A DNA stretch of 64,000 bases from assembly GCF_013114835.1 (NCBI RefSeq), contig NZ_JAAVLW010000004.1, forward strand, positions 310,001-374,000, written 5' to 3'. This document shows positions 32,576 through 43,110 of the stretch, one piece after another. A program made the translations under genes and the position numbers. Positions within the stretch are counted from its first letter, which is position 1, and each line of letters starts with the position of its first letter. This DNA is from Bradyrhizobium archetypum (GTDB lineage: Bacteria; Pseudomonadota; Alphaproteobacteria; Rhizobiales; Xanthobacteraceae). Under the pieces are notes generated by a model. The model saw only the letters and a list, made by a program, of their open reading frames with translations, was not told the DNA's origin and searched no databases.

Positions 32576-32926
32576 ATGCAGTATCTGTTGTTGATCTATC
32601 AGAACGAGGTCGAGTACGCCAAGATCGATCCCGCGACGAGCCAGAAGATGATGGAGGAATATGGCGCGTTTACCCAGTCCATCATCCAGAGCGGCAACTT
32701 CAAGGCGGGCGACCGCCTGCGGCCAACGACGACAGCCACCACCGTACGGGTGCGCGACGGCAAGACGCTGACCACCGATGGTCCGTTCGCGGAGACCCGC
32801 GAGCAGCTCGGCGGCTATTACCTGATCGATGCTCCGGACCTCGACGCCGCGCTCGCGATTGCCGCGCGCATTCCCAGCGCCAGATTGGGATCGATCGAGG
32901 TGCGGCCGATCTGGGTTTATGACTAG
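32576..32926 (+). CDS. YCII/DGPF-domain protein, partner of an ECF42 sigma factor
   Basis: A 116-residue protein. It opens MQYLLLIYQNEVEYAKID and contains the family-defining TTDGPFAETREQLGGYYLID (DGPF motif), then a dimerisation strand. DGPF proteins are almost always encoded beside ECF42 sigma factors, as here, and are thought to be their target or cofactor genes, not anti-sigma factors. GAGGAG seven bases upstream fixes the ATG at 32576. A family A repeat separates it from the sigma gene. Confidence 0.9.
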   Translation: MQYLLLIYQNEVEYAKIDPATSQKMMEEYGAFTQSIIQSGNFKAGDRLRPTTTATTVRVRDGKTLTTDGPFAETREQLGGYYLIDAPDLDAALAIAARIPSARLGSIEVRPIWVYD

Positions 32927-32938
32927 GCCTTTCCGCAT

Positions 32939-33026
32939 CGTCATTCCGGGGCGTCCGAAGGACGAACCCGGAATCTCGAGGTTCCGGGTTCGCTCGCGCG
33001 AGGGCGCGTGCGCTCCGGAACGACGG
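32939..33026. repeat. Palindromic repeat, family A
   Basis: TCATTCCGGGGCG on the left, central GGAATCTCGAGGTTCC, and GCTCCGGAACGACGG on the right. It fills the gap between the YCII gene and the sigma factor gene and ends 20 bases before the sigma ATG. Confidence 0.85.
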
Positions 33027-33046
33027 ATGCAACCTCGCGGGGCACA

Positions 33047-34288
33047 ATGACACCCACCGAGATCGAAAAAATATTCCGCGACGAGGCGGGCCGCGCGCTG
33101 GCCACGCTGATCCGTCTCGTCGGGGATTTCGATCTGGCGGAAGATGCGCTGCAGGATGCGGTGGCGGTGGCGCTGGAACGCTGGCCCGCCGGCGGTCCGC
33201 CGTCCAATCCGCGCGCCTGGCTAGTCAATGTCGGGCGCAACAAGGCGGTCGATCGCGTCAGGCGCAACGCCGCGTTCCGCGGCAAACGTGAGGAGCTAAC
33301 GCACGAGCTGCTGCTCAACGCCTCGGTTCCGTGCGAGCCGGCCGACAGCACGCTCGACGACGACATGCTGCGGCTGATCTTTACCTGCTGCCATCCGTCC
33401 TTTGCCGCCGAGGTGCAGGTTGCGCTGACGCTACGCACGGTATGCGGACTGACGACAGCCGAGGTCGCGCGCGCGTTCCTCGCGAGCGAAGACGCGATGG
33501 CGCAGCGCCTCTTGCGCGCCAAGCAGAAGATCCGCCTCGCCGGCATCTCCTATGAAGTTCCCGAACGCGACGCGCTGCAGCCGCGGCTCAATGGCGTGCT
33601 CGCCGTAATCTATCTGGTGTTCACCGAAGGCTACGCGGCTACCTCAGGCGAAGATCTGATGCGGCCTGACCTGGCGCGCGAAGCGATCCGGCTGGCTCGG
33701 CTGCTCGATGCGCTGATGCCCGGACGCGGCGAGATCAAGGGGCTGCTCGCCCTGATGCTGCTGCATGATGCCCGCCGCGCCGGACGCGAGACCGCCGGCG
33801 GCGACATCGTGCTGCTGGAAGAACAGGATCGGACACTTTGGGATCGGCGACAAATAGCGGAAGGCTTGCTGCTGGTGGAAGAGGCGCTGCGAATGCCGGG
33901 GCGGCCGCAATCCTATGCGGTGCAGGCGGCGATAGCCGCGCTGCATGCGCGTGCGTCCAGTTACAACGACACCGATTGGCGGCAGATCGCCGGCCTCTAT
34001 GAAGTGCTGCTGCGGATCAATCCGTCGCCGGTGATCGAGCTCAACCACGCCGCGGCGGTGTCGATGGTCGACGGGCCGGCGCGGGCGCTGGATCTGGTCA
34101 ATGCATTGGAGGCACGGGGCGGGCTGAAGGGCTATGAATTGCTGCCGGCCGTGCGCGCCGATCTGCTGCGCCGGCTCGGCCGTCGCGACGCCGCGCGCGA
34201 GGCGTATTTGAAGGCGACAGAGGCGACGCAGCTCGGGCCGTTGCGGCGGCTCTATGCGCGAAGGATCGCGGAGATGGATGGAGTTTAG
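33047..34288 (+). CDS. ECF42-type RNA polymerase sigma factor with TPR-like C-terminal extension
   Basis: A 413-residue factor. Sigma region 2 (about 5-75: [40 protein letters not shown]) is followed by region 4 (about 110-160: [20 protein letters not shown]). About 250 further residues form the helical extension ([53 protein letters not shown]). This extension is diagnostic of ECF42, which has no anti-sigma factor and needs the tail for activity. The ATG at 33047 lies in GGGGCACAATG. The gene is downstream of its DGPF partner. Confidence 0.92.
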   Translation: MTPTEIEKIFRDEAGRALATLIRLVGDFDLAEDALQDAVAVALERWPAGGPPSNPRAWLVNVGRNKAVDRVRRNAAFRGKREELTHELLLNASVPCEPADSTLDDDMLRLIFTCCHPSFAAEVQVALTLRTVCGLTTAEVARAFLASEDAMAQRLLRAKQKIRLAGISYEVPERDALQPRLNGVLAVIYLVFTEGYAATSGEDLMRPDLAREAIRLARLLDALMPGRGEIKGLLALMLLHDARRAGRETAGGDIVLLEEQDRTLWDRRQIAEGLLLVEEALRMPGRPQSYAVQAAIAALHARASSYNDTDWRQIAGLYEVLLRINPSPVIELNHAAAVSMVDGPARALDLVNALEARGGLKGYELLPAVRADLLRRLGRRDAAREAYLKATEATQLGPLRRLYARRIAEMDGV

Positions 34289-34290
34289 CC

Positions 34291-34373
34291 GTCATTGCGA
34301 GGAGCGAAGCGACGAAGCAATCCATCTCTCTGCTCGGGGAAGGTGGATTGCTTCGCTTCGCTCGCAATGACGG
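34291..34373. repeat. Palindromic repeat, family B
   Basis: GTCATTGCGAGGAGCGAAGC opens it and CTTCGCTCGCAATGACGG closes it, with AATCCATCTCTC in the middle. It starts directly after the sigma factor stop codon and may serve as its transcription end. Confidence 0.9.
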
Positions 34374-34387
34374 TGGAGAGTAATAGC

Positions 34388-35173
34388 TTACCTCGCCGCA
34401 ACCGCCGTCGTCGCCTCCGCCGGCAGGCTTGTCAGCAGCGCGTGCAGCGTGCTGATGGTCGAGTGGTCGGCGATGCCGTCGACACGCGCAGGGCGGAAGT
34501 GGCGCTGGAACGCGGTGACGACTTCCATGGTCGGGCCGTCGAACTTGCCGTGGGTCGGGATGTTGTAGCCGTATTTGGCGAGCGCCGCCTGCAGGCTGGC
34601 GACGTCAGCGCTGATGCTGCCGAGCTTGAGCGATTCGCCGCGCACGATCGGCGCCGGCTGCACCCAATGGCCGACACCGGAATTCGCCAGCAAATGCCAT
34701 GGGAATTTTTCGCCGGGATCCTTCTTGCGCGCTGGAGCGACGTCGGAATGCGCGAGCACGCGATGCGCAGGGACCTTGCGGCGCAGCATGATGCCGCGGC
34801 ACAGCGCGATCACCGCGGCGATCTGGCGCGAGGGGAAATCCGGATAGCCCCAGTCGTGGCCGCGATTGATGATCTCGACCCCGATCGAGCAGGAATTGAT
34901 GTCTTCCTCGCCGGCCCAGCAGGATACTCCAGCATGCCAGGCGCGCTTGGCTTCCGGCACGCACTGCACGATGCGGCCGTCCTCCAGCACGATGTAATGG
35001 GCTGAGACGTCGGTGCCGGGCGTGCAGAGCTGGGCGATCGCTCCTTCCACATCCGGCATGCCGGTGTAGTGCAGCAGGATCATGTCGGCGACGCGGCCGT
35101 TGTTGCGGTCGCCAAAGTTCGGCGAGGCAATGACGTCGGACGCAATCGAGGAATCTGGGGTAAAGCTTTTCAT
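34388..35173 (-). CDS. N-acetylmuramoyl-L-alanine amidase (AmpD/AmiD type) with peptidoglycan-binding domain
   Basis: A 261-residue enzyme. The Amidase_2 domain (about 25-175) has the zinc-site pattern: His in MILLHYTGMP, His in RVLAHSDVAPARKKDPGEKF, and the conserved Asp/Lys of DPGEKF; SCSIGVEIINRG holds the general-base Glu. A C-terminal PG_binding_1 domain (about 195-250: VASLQAALAKYGYNIPTHG) follows. It cleaves the amide between MurNAc (or anhydro-MurNAc) and L-Ala. No signal peptide is clear from ATG 35173, which suggests a cytosolic recycling enzyme; an ATG at 35254 is an alternative. It is divergent from the dcw cluster. Confidence 0.85.
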   Translation of the reverse strand: MKSFTPDSSIASDVIASPNFGDRNNGRVADMILLHYTGMPDVEGAIAQLCTPGTDVSAHYIVLEDGRIVQCVPEAKRAWHAGVSCWAGEEDINSCSIGVEIINRGHDWGYPDFPSRQIAAVIALCRGIMLRRKVPAHRVLAHSDVAPARKKDPGEKFPWHLLANSGVGHWVQPAPIVRGESLKLGSISADVASLQAALAKYGYNIPTHGKFDGPTMEVVTAFQRHFRPARVDGIADHSTISTLHALLTSLPAEATTAVAAR

Positions 35174-35719
35174 ATCGGCGTTGGCCCTGGGAACCGGGAG
35201 GGCGCGTTGACGCCTCGAATCAATACCAGCAGATGTGAACGATCCTGAAGCCATTTTTTGAACCCAAACTGGGCGGGAAAGCGGCGGCATCGTGTTTTGC
35301 GTGGCAATATCATTTACTATTCATTTACCTCATATGCGCGCAATCTGGCGGCCGGGTTCCGCCTCGCATTTTGGTGAACTGTGTGCGGGGCGCACCACCA
35401 TTTTTCAGTGACTAGAAAGCGCGCAAAACCCGCGAGTGATCGTCAACGCTTTCTTAACGCTAAGTGCCGTTACTAAGTAGTGAAGAGCCGAACCGGGTTG
35501 GGGACGGCCGAAGCCCTCTTTCGCGCTCGAAGTGCCATGGCAACCCAGCAAATTCCGTCTGGAGATGAGCGGGCGCGAGGCCGGGCCGGAAACGGCAATC
35601 GTGCCGAGCCGCGTCCTGTTGGCCGGACAAACCCGGCGAAGCGCAGAGATTTGAGGCGCCATGGGCTCCTTCGCGTCCAGTTTTCGCATCATCGGCTGGG
35701 AAATGCCGGGAGATGGCGC
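35174..35719. other. Leader/promoter region of the dcw cluster, without mraZ
   Basis: This stretch separates the amidase from rsmH. An open frame runs into rsmH from 35480, but it is not similar to anything and lacks the MraZ fold. CATTTAC occurs twice with 11-base spacing (35311, 35322) in an AT-rich stretch that could hold promoter or operator elements. The usual mraZ gene and its TGGGN operator repeats are not seen. Confidence 0.5.
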
Positions 35720-36715
35720 ATGAGTCCGGCTGCGCCGCGCCACATCCCGGTGCTCGGCCGCGAGGCGGTCGAGATGCTCGACCCGCGGGACGGCGGCATC
35801 TATGTCGACGCCACCTTCGGCGCCGGCGGCTACAGCCGCGCGATCCTCGCCGTCGCGGGAACCCGGGTCATCGGCATCGACCGCGACCGGACGGCGATTA
35901 CCGGCGGGTTCGACCTGGTCGAGCAGTCCGATGGCCGCCTGACCCTGGTCGAGGACCGATTCTCCAACCTCGCAGAAATCTGCGCGGCGCAAGGCGCGCC
36001 TCTGGTCGATGGCGTCGTGATGGATGTCGGCGTTTCTTCGATGCAGCTCGATCAGCCCGAGCGCGGCTTCTCGTTCCGTCTTGGCGGTCCGCTCGACATG
36101 CGGATGGGCCATGACGGTCCGACTGCGGCCGACGTCGTGGCGAAGGCCTCGGAGGCTGATCTCGCCCGCATCATCTACGTCTTCGGCGAAGAGCGTCATT
36201 CCCGCAGCGTCGCGCGCGCGATCGTGGCCGCACGGAAAGAGGCCCCGATCACGACGACGCAGGCGCTCGCCGATATCGTCGGCAGGGTGGTGCGCTCCAA
36301 GCCGAACGAAATTCATCCGGCGACGCGCACGTTCCAGGCCTTGCGAATCTTCGTCAACGCCGAGCTCGACGAACTGCATCTGGCGCTTTCGGCGGCCGAG
36401 CGCGTGCTCAAGCCCGGCGGGCGGCTCGCGGTTGTGTCGTTCCATTCGCTGGAAGATCGCATCGTCAAGGATTTCCTCAATGCGCGCGGCAAGGCCGTGG
36501 GCGGCTCGCGGCACTTGCCCGAAGTCGCACAAGTTCCGCCGAGCTTTCAGATCCTGACCAAGCGCCCGGTCGCGCCAAGCGAGGCCGAGGTGTCAACCAA
36601 TCCGCGTGCGCGCTCGGCAAAGCTGCGCGCCGCGGAGCGCACTGCGGCGCCGGCGCATCCGCCAGGCCGGCTGCCGGCCTGGCCTGTCCTCGCCGATGTG
36701 ATGGGGGGAGGCTGA
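35720..36715 (+). CDS. rsmH: 16S rRNA (cytosine1402-N4)-methyltransferase
   Basis: A 331-residue enzyme. The N terminus [20 protein letters not shown], the SAM motif [16 protein letters not shown], then [20 protein letters not shown] with LDMRM, and the C-terminal [14 protein letters not shown] are all hallmarks of RsmH/MraW. It methylates N4 of C1402 in the ribosomal P site. The ATG at 35720 has GGGAG upstream and gives the standard length. It is the first gene of the dcw cluster and ends two bases before ftsL. Confidence 0.97.
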   Translation: MSPAAPRHIPVLGREAVEMLDPRDGGIYVDATFGAGGYSRAILAVAGTRVIGIDRDRTAITGGFDLVEQSDGRLTLVEDRFSNLAEICAAQGAPLVDGVVMDVGVSSMQLDQPERGFSFRLGGPLDMRMGHDGPTAADVVAKASEADLARIIYVFGEERHSRSVARAIVAARKEAPITTTQALADIVGRVVRSKPNEIHPATRTFQALRIFVNAELDELHLALSAAERVLKPGGRLAVVSFHSLEDRIVKDFLNARGKAVGGSRHLPEVAQVPPSFQILTKRPVAPSEAEVSTNPRARSAKLRAAERTAAPAHPPGRLPAWPVLADVMGGG

Positions 36716-36717
36716 CC

Positions 36718-37110
36718 ATGCGGGTCATCCACTTCCTCGTCATTGGCGTGCTGGTGTTCGCGGCGGCTTACGTCTACCGGATCAAGATGGAATCGACCTC
36801 GCGCGTCGAGCGTGTGCTGCGGCTGAACGCGGAGATCCGCGAGCAGCGCGACGCCATCGCGGCGCTGCGCGCGGAATGGGCCAAGCTCGATGCGCCGCTG
36901 CGGCTGCAAGGGCTGGCCGACCGTCACCTCGGGCTAAAGCCTCTCGTTGCCACCCAGTATGACCAGTTGAAGAATCTGCCGGAACGGCCGCCGGCCTTTG
37001 CAAGGCCGGGGGCGCCCGATCCGATCGGCGCGATGATCAACACCATCGAGGCTGCCGCCGATGCACCGCCCACGACCGGGTCGGTGACCCCCGCGGGAGA
37101 TCAGCAATGA
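36718..37110 (+). CDS. ftsL: Cell division protein FtsL
   Basis: A 130-residue single-pass protein. The membrane helix is at 3-20 (VIHFLVIGVLVFAAAYVY), followed by a coiled coil (about 28-62, VERVLRLNAEIREQRDAIAA) and the LDAPLRLQGLADRHLGLKPL motif typical of alphaproteobacterial FtsL. The tail is Pro/Ala-rich. It forms the FtsQLB complex that activates FtsWI at the septum. FtsB lies elsewhere. Two bases separate it from rsmH, and its last four bases overlap ftsI, so expression is coupled. Confidence 0.93.
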   Translation: MRVIHFLVIGVLVFAAAYVYRIKMESTSRVERVLRLNAEIREQRDAIAALRAEWAKLDAPLRLQGLADRHLGLKPLVATQYDQLKNLPERPPAFARPGAPDPIGAMINTIEAAADAPPTTGSVTPAGDQQ

Positions 37111-38858
37111 CCGGCCGGGCGCTTGCCAACACCAGAAAGCCCGCGGAATCGTGGCGGCAGCGGCTGATCCGCAGCCTGCTCTACGGCCGGAATGTCGACC
37201 GTGTTGCCAAGGCGCGGGCGCGGGTGGGATTAGCGATCCTGCTGTTCGCCGCGATCTATGCGGTGCTGGCCGGACGCCTGGTGATGTTCGCGGTCGGCGC
37301 CGACAGCCATGGCGCACGCCGCACCGCCTCGCAGGATGCAATCGCGACCGCGCGGCCCGATATCGTCGACCGCAACGGCGAGGTGCTCGCCACCGACGTC
37401 AAGGCGCCGAGCCTGTTCGGCGAGCCCCGCCGCATCATCGACAAGGACGAGGCGATCGAGCTCCTGACCGCGGCACTGCCGGACCTCGACACGGCGGAGG
37501 CGCGGGCGCGGCTGTCGTCGCGCAAGGGTTTTGTCTGGCTGAAGCGCGAGATCTCGCCAAAGCAGCAGCACGACATCCACAAGCTCGGCATTCCCGGAAT
37601 CGGCTTCCTGCGCGAGAACAAGCGCGTCTATCCGACCGGCGCCGCGGTCGCGCATCTCATCGGGCTCGTCAACATCGACAACCAGGGCATCGCCGGGATG
37701 GAGAAGTGGCTGGACAATAATGGTCTGGCCGACCTGCATCGCGCGGGCTTTGCCACCGATCGGCTGCAGAAGCCGGTGGAACTGTCGATCGACCTGCGCG
37801 TCGAGCACGCGCTGCGCGACGAACTGTTGAAGGCCAAGGAGAAGTACAAGGCCAAGGCGGCTTCCGGCCTCGTCTCCAACGTCAAGACCGGTGAGATCGT
37901 GGCCCTGGTGTCGCTGCCGGATTTCGATCCGAACAATCCGAAGGAGGCGCACGATCCCGACCGCATCAACCGCCTGACGACGGGCGTGTTCGAGATGGGC
38001 TCGACCTTCAAGGCGCTGACGCTGGCAATGGCGCTGGATTCGGGGAAGGCCAACCTCAACACGCTCTATGACGGGCGCGGCGCGCTGAAGTTCGGCAAGT
38101 TCACCATTCACGATACCCATCCGGTCGGCCGCTCGATCACGCTGGCGGAAGTGTTCACGTTCTCCTCGAACGTCGGCGCCGCCAAGATCGCGCTGTCCCA
38201 GGGCGTCGAGGCCCACAAGGCCTTCCTCAAGAAGCTCGGCCAGATGGACCGCCTGCGCACCGAATTGCCGGAAAGCGCTTCCCCGATCGTGCCGAAGCGC
38301 TGGACCGAGCTCAACACCATCACGGCGTCGTTCGGTCACGGCATCGCGGTGGCGCCGCTGCAGGCGGTGATGGGCATCAACGCCTGCATCAACGGCGGCT
38401 TCCTGATTCCTCCGACCTTCCTCAAGCGGTCGGAGGAGGAGGCGCGGGCGATCGCCAAGAAGGTGCTGAGAACCGAAACCTCCGAGAAGATGCGCTACCT
38501 GATGCGGCTGAACGCCGAGGTTGGAACCGCCAAGAAGGCTGACGTGAAGGGCTACTATATCGGCGGCAAGACCGGCACCTCGGAAAAGGTGGTGAACGGC
38601 CGCTATTCCAAGAAACAGGTGCTCAACTCTTTCACGGCGATCATCCCGGCCGACAATCCGCAATTCCAGTTGCTGGTCATGCTGGACGAGCCGAAGGCGC
38701 TGCCGGAAACCCATGGCTTCATCACCTCGGGCTGGAACGCGGTGCCGACCGGCGGCAAGGTGATTGCCCGCATCGCCCCGCTCCTTGGCGTCGAGCCCCG
38801 CTTCGACCTGCCGCCGTCCGACCGCCTTATTCTTGCGGCATCGAGGACAACCCAGTAA
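37107..38858 (+). CDS. ftsI: Septal peptidoglycan transpeptidase (PBP3)
   Basis: A 583-residue class B penicillin-binding protein. One membrane segment (about 40-62) is followed by the dimerisation/pedestal domain ([16 protein letters not shown]). In the transpeptidase domain the SxxK nucleophile is STFK (Ser299, Lys302), SSN lies at 353-355 and KTGT at 488-491. It cross-links septal peptidoglycan with FtsW as glycosyltransferase partner. It overlaps ftsL by four bases. A palindromic repeat separates it from murE. Confidence 0.97.
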   Translation: MTGRALANTRKPAESWRQRLIRSLLYGRNVDRVAKARARVGLAILLFAAIYAVLAGRLVMFAVGADSHGARRTASQDAIATARPDIVDRNGEVLATDVKAPSLFGEPRRIIDKDEAIELLTAALPDLDTAEARARLSSRKGFVWLKREISPKQQHDIHKLGIPGIGFLRENKRVYPTGAAVAHLIGLVNIDNQGIAGMEKWLDNNGLADLHRAGFATDRLQKPVELSIDLRVEHALRDELLKAKEKYKAKAASGLVSNVKTGEIVALVSLPDFDPNNPKEAHDPDRINRLTTGVFEMGSTFKALTLAMALDSGKANLNTLYDGRGALKFGKFTIHDTHPVGRSITLAEVFTFSSNVGAAKIALSQGVEAHKAFLKKLGQMDRLRTELPESASPIVPKRWTELNTITASFGHGIAVAPLQAVMGINACINGGFLIPPTFLKRSEEEARAIAKKVLRTETSEKMRYLMRLNAEVGTAKKADVKGYYIGGKTGTSEKVVNGRYSKKQVLNSFTAIIPADNPQFQLLVMLDEPKALPETHGFITSGWNAVPTGGKVIARIAPLLGVEPRFDLPPSDRLILAASRTTQ

Positions 38859-38870
38859 GGCGTAGGACGG

Positions 38871-38917
38871 GCATGATCCGGAAAAGTGGAGACCGGTTTT
38901 CCGACAAGATCATGCTC
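38871..38917. repeat. Palindromic repeat, family F
   Basis: GCATGATC with GGAAAA on the left and TTTTCC with GATCATGC on the right form an interrupted palindrome between ftsI and murE. It resembles a repeat I recall from other Bradyrhizobium intergenic regions. Confidence 0.8.
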
Positions 38918-38961
38918 TCAATATAGACGCGCCAGACTGCGCCGGGCCGGACTGGAACAAG

Positions 38962-40419
38962 ATGAAACTTCGCGACCTCTTCAGCGACGACGCTGCGATC
39001 GAACCGCAGGCGGAAGTTGTCGATGTGAAGGGCTTGGCGGTCGACAGCCGCGCGGTGAAGCCCGGTGATTTGTTCTTCGCGCTCGCGGGGACCAAAACCG
39101 ATGGCTCGCGCTTCATCGAGTCCGCGGTTCAGGCGGGCGCGGTCGCGGCAGCCGGCGAACATGCCTCTTCGGCCATCCGCGTTCCCTTTGTCGTCACGCC
39201 GAACCCGCGCCGCGCGCTGGCGCTGGCGGCGGCCAGATTCTATCCACGCCAGCCTGCAACGATCGCAGCCGTCACCGGTACCAGCGGCAAGACGTCCGTC
39301 GCTGCCTTCACGCGCCAGATCTGGGAGCGGCTCGGCCATGCCTCCGCCAGCATCGGCACCATCGGTCTGGTGTCGCAAAAGCGCACGGTCTATGGCTCGC
39401 TGACGACGCCGGACCCGATTGCGCTGCACAAGCAACTCGACGAGATCACTGGCGACGGCGTCACGCATCTCGCGTTTGAAGCCTCCTCGCACGGGCTCGA
39501 CCAGTTCCGGCTCGACGGCGTGCGCATCGCCGCCGGCGGCTTCACCAATCTCTCGCGCGACCATATGGACTACCATCCGGATGAGGCGCATTACCTTGCA
39601 GCCAAGCTGCGGCTGTTCCGCGATCTGATCGTCCCCGATGGCGCGGCGGTGATCTCGGCCGATCATGATGTCTCGCAGCAGGTGATCGACGCGGCGCCGG
39701 CGCGCGGCTTGCGGGTCATCGCCGTCGGCCGCAATGCCGATGGCGCGGGCGAGGGCATCCGCCTCGTCGGCGCGACCGTCGAAGGATTTGCGCAAAATCT
39801 TGCGCTCGCGCATCGCGGCCGCAACACCACGGTCAAGCTGCCGTTGGTCGGCGAATTCCAGATCGAGAATGCGCTGGTCGCGGCGGGGCTTGCGATCGGC
39901 ACCGGCAGCGAGCCGGATGCCGTGTTCGCCGCGCTTGAACATCTCGAAGGCGCCAAGGGACGACTGGAGCGCGTCGGCGAACATAATGGCGCGCCCATCT
40001 TCGTCGACTACGCGCACAAGCCGGACGCGCTGGCGAAGGCGCTGCAGGCGCTGCGCCCCTATGCCAAGCGCAAACTAGTCGTCATCTTCGGTGCCGGCGG
40101 CGACCGTGATGCCGGCAAGCGTCCGATCATGGGCGCGATTGCGGCCGAGAATGCCGATCACGTCATCATCACCGATGACAATCCGCGCAGCGAAAATCCA
40201 GCCACGATCCGCGCCGCCATTCTGGCTGCAGCGAAGGGTGCAACCGATATCGGCGATCGCGCCGAGGCTATCAGGGCAGGGATCGCAGCGCTGCAGGAGG
40301 GCGATGCGCTTCTGATCGCGGGCAAGGGGCACGAGACCGGCCAGATCGTCGGCGACAAGGTTCTGCCGTTCAGCGATCATGAAGCGGTAGCAGCCGCGCT
40401 CGCAGCGAGGGTGGCATGA
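38962..40419 (+). CDS. murE: UDP-MurNAc-Ala-Glu:meso-DAP ligase
   Basis: A 485-residue ATP-dependent ligase. The N-terminal UDP-binding domain contains VDSRAVKPGDLFFALAGTKT. The P-loop is AVTGTSGKTSVAAF. The DNPR motif (DDNPRSENPATI) shows that the added residue is meso-diaminopimelate. It adds the third stem-peptide residue in the cytosol. The ATG follows a long spacer after ftsI; the stop overlaps murF by four bases. Confidence 0.97.
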   Translation: MKLRDLFSDDAAIEPQAEVVDVKGLAVDSRAVKPGDLFFALAGTKTDGSRFIESAVQAGAVAAAGEHASSAIRVPFVVTPNPRRALALAAARFYPRQPATIAAVTGTSGKTSVAAFTRQIWERLGHASASIGTIGLVSQKRTVYGSLTTPDPIALHKQLDEITGDGVTHLAFEASSHGLDQFRLDGVRIAAGGFTNLSRDHMDYHPDEAHYLAAKLRLFRDLIVPDGAAVISADHDVSQQVIDAAPARGLRVIAVGRNADGAGEGIRLVGATVEGFAQNLALAHRGRNTTVKLPLVGEFQIENALVAAGLAIGTGSEPDAVFAALEHLEGAKGRLERVGEHNGAPIFVDYAHKPDALAKALQALRPYAKRKLVVIFGAGGDRDAGKRPIMGAIAAENADHVIITDDNPRSENPATIRAAILAAAKGATDIGDRAEAIRAGIAALQEGDALLIAGKGHETGQIVGDKVLPFSDHEAVAAALAARVA

Positions 40420-41813
40420 GCGCGACGCCATTGTGGACGATTGCCGAAGTTGCGCGCGCGCTCGGTCTGTCAGGTGAGTATCCCGACACGCCGATCGATT
40501 TCGTCACGCAGGATAGCCGGCTGGTGAAGCCTGGAAGCCTGTTCGTGGCGTTGAGCGGCACGCCGAGCGGCGGCTTCATCTCGAGTTTCGCCAGCGCGCG
40601 CGACGGCTGGGAATTTGCCGACAAGGCGGAAGCCGCCGGCGCGGTGGCGATGATCGTTCCGCATCAGATTGCCGGCGTAACTATTCCGCAGCTGATCGTC
40701 AAGGACACGCTGATCGACGGCCTGTGGGGCCTCGCGCGCGCCGCGCGGGCGCGGTTCACGGGTCCGGTGATCGGCCTGACCGGCAGCGCCGGCAAGACCA
40801 GCACCAAGGAATTCCTTGCCGCGTACCCGAATGCTTATGCCAGCCCGAGCAGCTTCAACAATTTCTGGGGCGTGCCGCTGACGCTGTGCAATGCGAGCCC
40901 GCGCGCCAGCGTGTGGGTCGTCGAGATGGGCATGAACCAGACCGGCGAGATCGCGCGGCTGAGCGATCTGACCAAGCCGACGGTGGCGCTGGTGGTGAAC
41001 GTGCAGCCGGTGCATCTGGAAAAGCTCGGCAGCCTGGAAGCGATCCGGCGCGAGAAGGTCAGCATCGCGCAAGGCTTACTTAGAAGAGGCCTGCCTGATC
41101 AAGGCGTGCTGGTGTTGCCTGACGATGTCGCGGCGCCGGAATGGAACGGCAAGGTCGTTCGCTTCGGCGAGGCGTCAGAGGTGCGGGAACTGAATCATGC
41201 GGCGGAAGGCGAGACCTGGAACGTCGCCGCGCAGGTGAATGGCCGCGAAATCGATTTCAGCCTGACGCCCGGCGCGCCACATCGCCTGCAGAATGCGCTG
41301 GCGGCACTGGCGTCGATCCATGCCGCCGGGCTCGATCCCGCGGCGCTGGCCAAAGAGCTAAACCATGTCGGCATCATGACCGGCCGCGGCGTGGAGCAGG
41401 TGGCCCGCGGCATCACCGTGATCGACGACAGCTTTAACGGCAACCCCGCCAGTATGGTGGCCGCGCTCGGCAGCCTGAAGGCGCGGCCGGTGAAAGCAGG
41501 CCGGCGCATCGCCATTCTCGGCGACATGCTGGAACTGGGCGCCGATGCGCCCGCCTATCACACAAAACTCGCTGGTGACCTGCCGGGCATCGACGGCATC
41601 TACTGCGTCGGTCCCTTGATGCGCCATCTATACGACCTCGTGCCGGCGGCGCGGGCGCTCGGCTGGCATGAAGACCCCGCTACGCTCGATCCCCAACAAA
41701 TCGCCGCATTGCTGCGAGACGGCGACGTGGTCGTGATCAAGGGCAGCAAAAAGATGTTCTGGGTGAACAAGTTTGTGCCGAGGCTGCTGGCCGCCTTGCA
41801 GGCAAAGGCCTAA
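40416..41813 (+). CDS. murF: UDP-MurNAc-tripeptide:D-Ala-D-Ala ligase
   Basis: A 465-residue ligase. FVTQDSRLVKPGSLFVALSG marks the N-terminal domain, GLTGSAGKTSTKEFLAAY the P-loop, and VIDDSFNGNPASMVAALGSL the C-terminal domain. It completes the pentapeptide precursor with the dipeptide made by Ddl encoded 10 kb downstream. Its ATG overlaps the murE stop. A 170-base gap with an unremarkable leader precedes mraY. Confidence 0.97.
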   Translation: MSATPLWTIAEVARALGLSGEYPDTPIDFVTQDSRLVKPGSLFVALSGTPSGGFISSFASARDGWEFADKAEAAGAVAMIVPHQIAGVTIPQLIVKDTLIDGLWGLARAARARFTGPVIGLTGSAGKTSTKEFLAAYPNAYASPSSFNNFWGVPLTLCNASPRASVWVVEMGMNQTGEIARLSDLTKPTVALVVNVQPVHLEKLGSLEAIRREKVSIAQGLLRRGLPDQGVLVLPDDVAAPEWNGKVVRFGEASEVRELNHAAEGETWNVAAQVNGREIDFSLTPGAPHRLQNALAALASIHAAGLDPAALAKELNHVGIMTGRGVEQVARGITVIDDSFNGNPASMVAALGSLKARPVKAGRRIAILGDMLELGADAPAYHTKLAGDLPGIDGIYCVGPLMRHLYDLVPAARALGWHEDPATLDPQQIAALLRDGDVVVIKGSKKMFWVNKFVPRLLAALQAKA

Positions 41814-41984
41814 ACTGCCGCACCCGGCGGGCGTTGCTGCCGTGAGACGCGATTCGTCAATACCCCATACATGCCATGCGTGACCAAGATTTGCTTGGTT
41901 TGAGCATGAAAACGATTATCAAGGCGTTTGCGGAGCGCTTCCGCCAAAGACGGCGCAACCACGCCGCGTGACAGGGCCTTTTGG

Positions 41985-43091
41985 ATGTTTTACTGGCTGA
42001 TCGAGCTTTCCAACACCGTCCCCGGTTTTGGCATCTTCCGCGGCGTGCTCAACGTGTTTCGCTACATCACCTTCCGCACTGGCGGGGCGATGGTGACGGG
42101 CGCGCTGTTCGTGTTCCTGTTCGGGCCGTGGATCATCGATCATCTGCGCCTCCGCCAAGGCAAGGGCCAACCGATCCGCACCGACGGCCCGCAATCGCAT
42201 CTGATCTCCAAGAAAGGCACGCCGACGATGGGCGGGCTGATGATCCTCTCCGGCGTCGTGGTGGCGACGCTGCTGTGGGCCAATCCGCTCAACCCCTATG
42301 TCTGGATCGTGCTCGCGGTAACGCTCGGCTTCGGCTTTGTCGGATTCTACGACGACTATCTGAAGGTGACGAAGCAGAGCCACAGCGGCTTCGCCGGCAA
42401 GCTGCGGCTCCTGATCGAAGCGGTGCTCGCGCTCGCCGCCTGCTATGCGCTGGTGCGGCTCGGCCGCGACGCGACATCGACGTCGCTGGCGATCCCTTTC
42501 CTCAAGGACGTCGTGATCAATTTCGGCTGGTTCTTCGTGATCTTCGGCGCGTTCGTCATCGTCGGCGCCGGCAATGCGGTGAACCTGACCGACGGTCTCG
42601 ACGGGCTTGCGATCGTGCCGGTCATGATCGCTGCCGCGAGCTTTGGCATGATCTCGTATTTGACCGGCAACGCGGTGTTCTCCGACTACCTGCAGATCAG
42701 ATATGTCGCCGGCACCGGTGAGCTCGCGGTGCTGTGCGGCGCCGTGCTCGGCGCCGGCCTCGGGTTCCTCTGGTTCAATGCGCCGCCGGCCTCGATCTTC
42801 ATGGGCGACACCGGCTCGCTCGCGCTCGGCGGCATGCTCGGGGCGACGGCGGTCGCGGTCAAGCACGAGATCGTGCTGGCCGTGATCGGCGGATTGTTCG
42901 TGCTGGAGGCCGTCTCCGTGATCGTGCAGGTGACCTCGTTCAAGCTGACGGGCAAGCGTGTGTTCCGGATGGCGCCGCTGCACCATCATTTCGAGCAGAA
43001 GGGCTGGACCGAGCCGCAGATCGTGATCCGGTTCTGGATCATTTCGGTGATGCTGGCGCTGGCCGGCCTCTCCACGCTGAAGCTGCGGTGA
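41985..43091 (+). CDS. mraY: Phospho-MurNAc-pentapeptide translocase
   Basis: A 368-residue integral membrane enzyme with ten helices. It has [31 protein letters not shown] (Asp pair of the active site), [15 protein letters not shown] (nucleophile/metal Asp region) and [15 protein letters not shown], with the histidine motif [15 protein letters not shown]. It transfers phospho-MurNAc-pentapeptide to undecaprenyl phosphate to give lipid I. The ATG at 41985 gives the standard family length; an upstream frame would add 19 atypical residues. Confidence 0.97.
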   Translation: MFYWLIELSNTVPGFGIFRGVLNVFRYITFRTGGAMVTGALFVFLFGPWIIDHLRLRQGKGQPIRTDGPQSHLISKKGTPTMGGLMILSGVVVATLLWANPLNPYVWIVLAVTLGFGFVGFYDDYLKVTKQSHSGFAGKLRLLIEAVLALAACYALVRLGRDATSTSLAIPFLKDVVINFGWFFVIFGAFVIVGAGNAVNLTDGLDGLAIVPVMIAAASFGMISYLTGNAVFSDYLQIRYVAGTGELAVLCGAVLGAGLGFLWFNAPPASIFMGDTGSLALGGMLGATAVAVKHEIVLAVIGGLFVLEAVSVIVQVTSFKLTGKRVFRMAPLHHHFEQKGWTEPQIVIRFWIISVMLALAGLSTLKLR

Positions 43092-43110
43092 TGATGATGC
43101 AATCCTACGG

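Noticed and set aside
35480..35719. 80-residue N-terminal extension of RsmH, or an overlooked mraZ
   Set aside because: The residues do not resemble RsmH or MraZ, and a good start with GGGAG lies at 35720.
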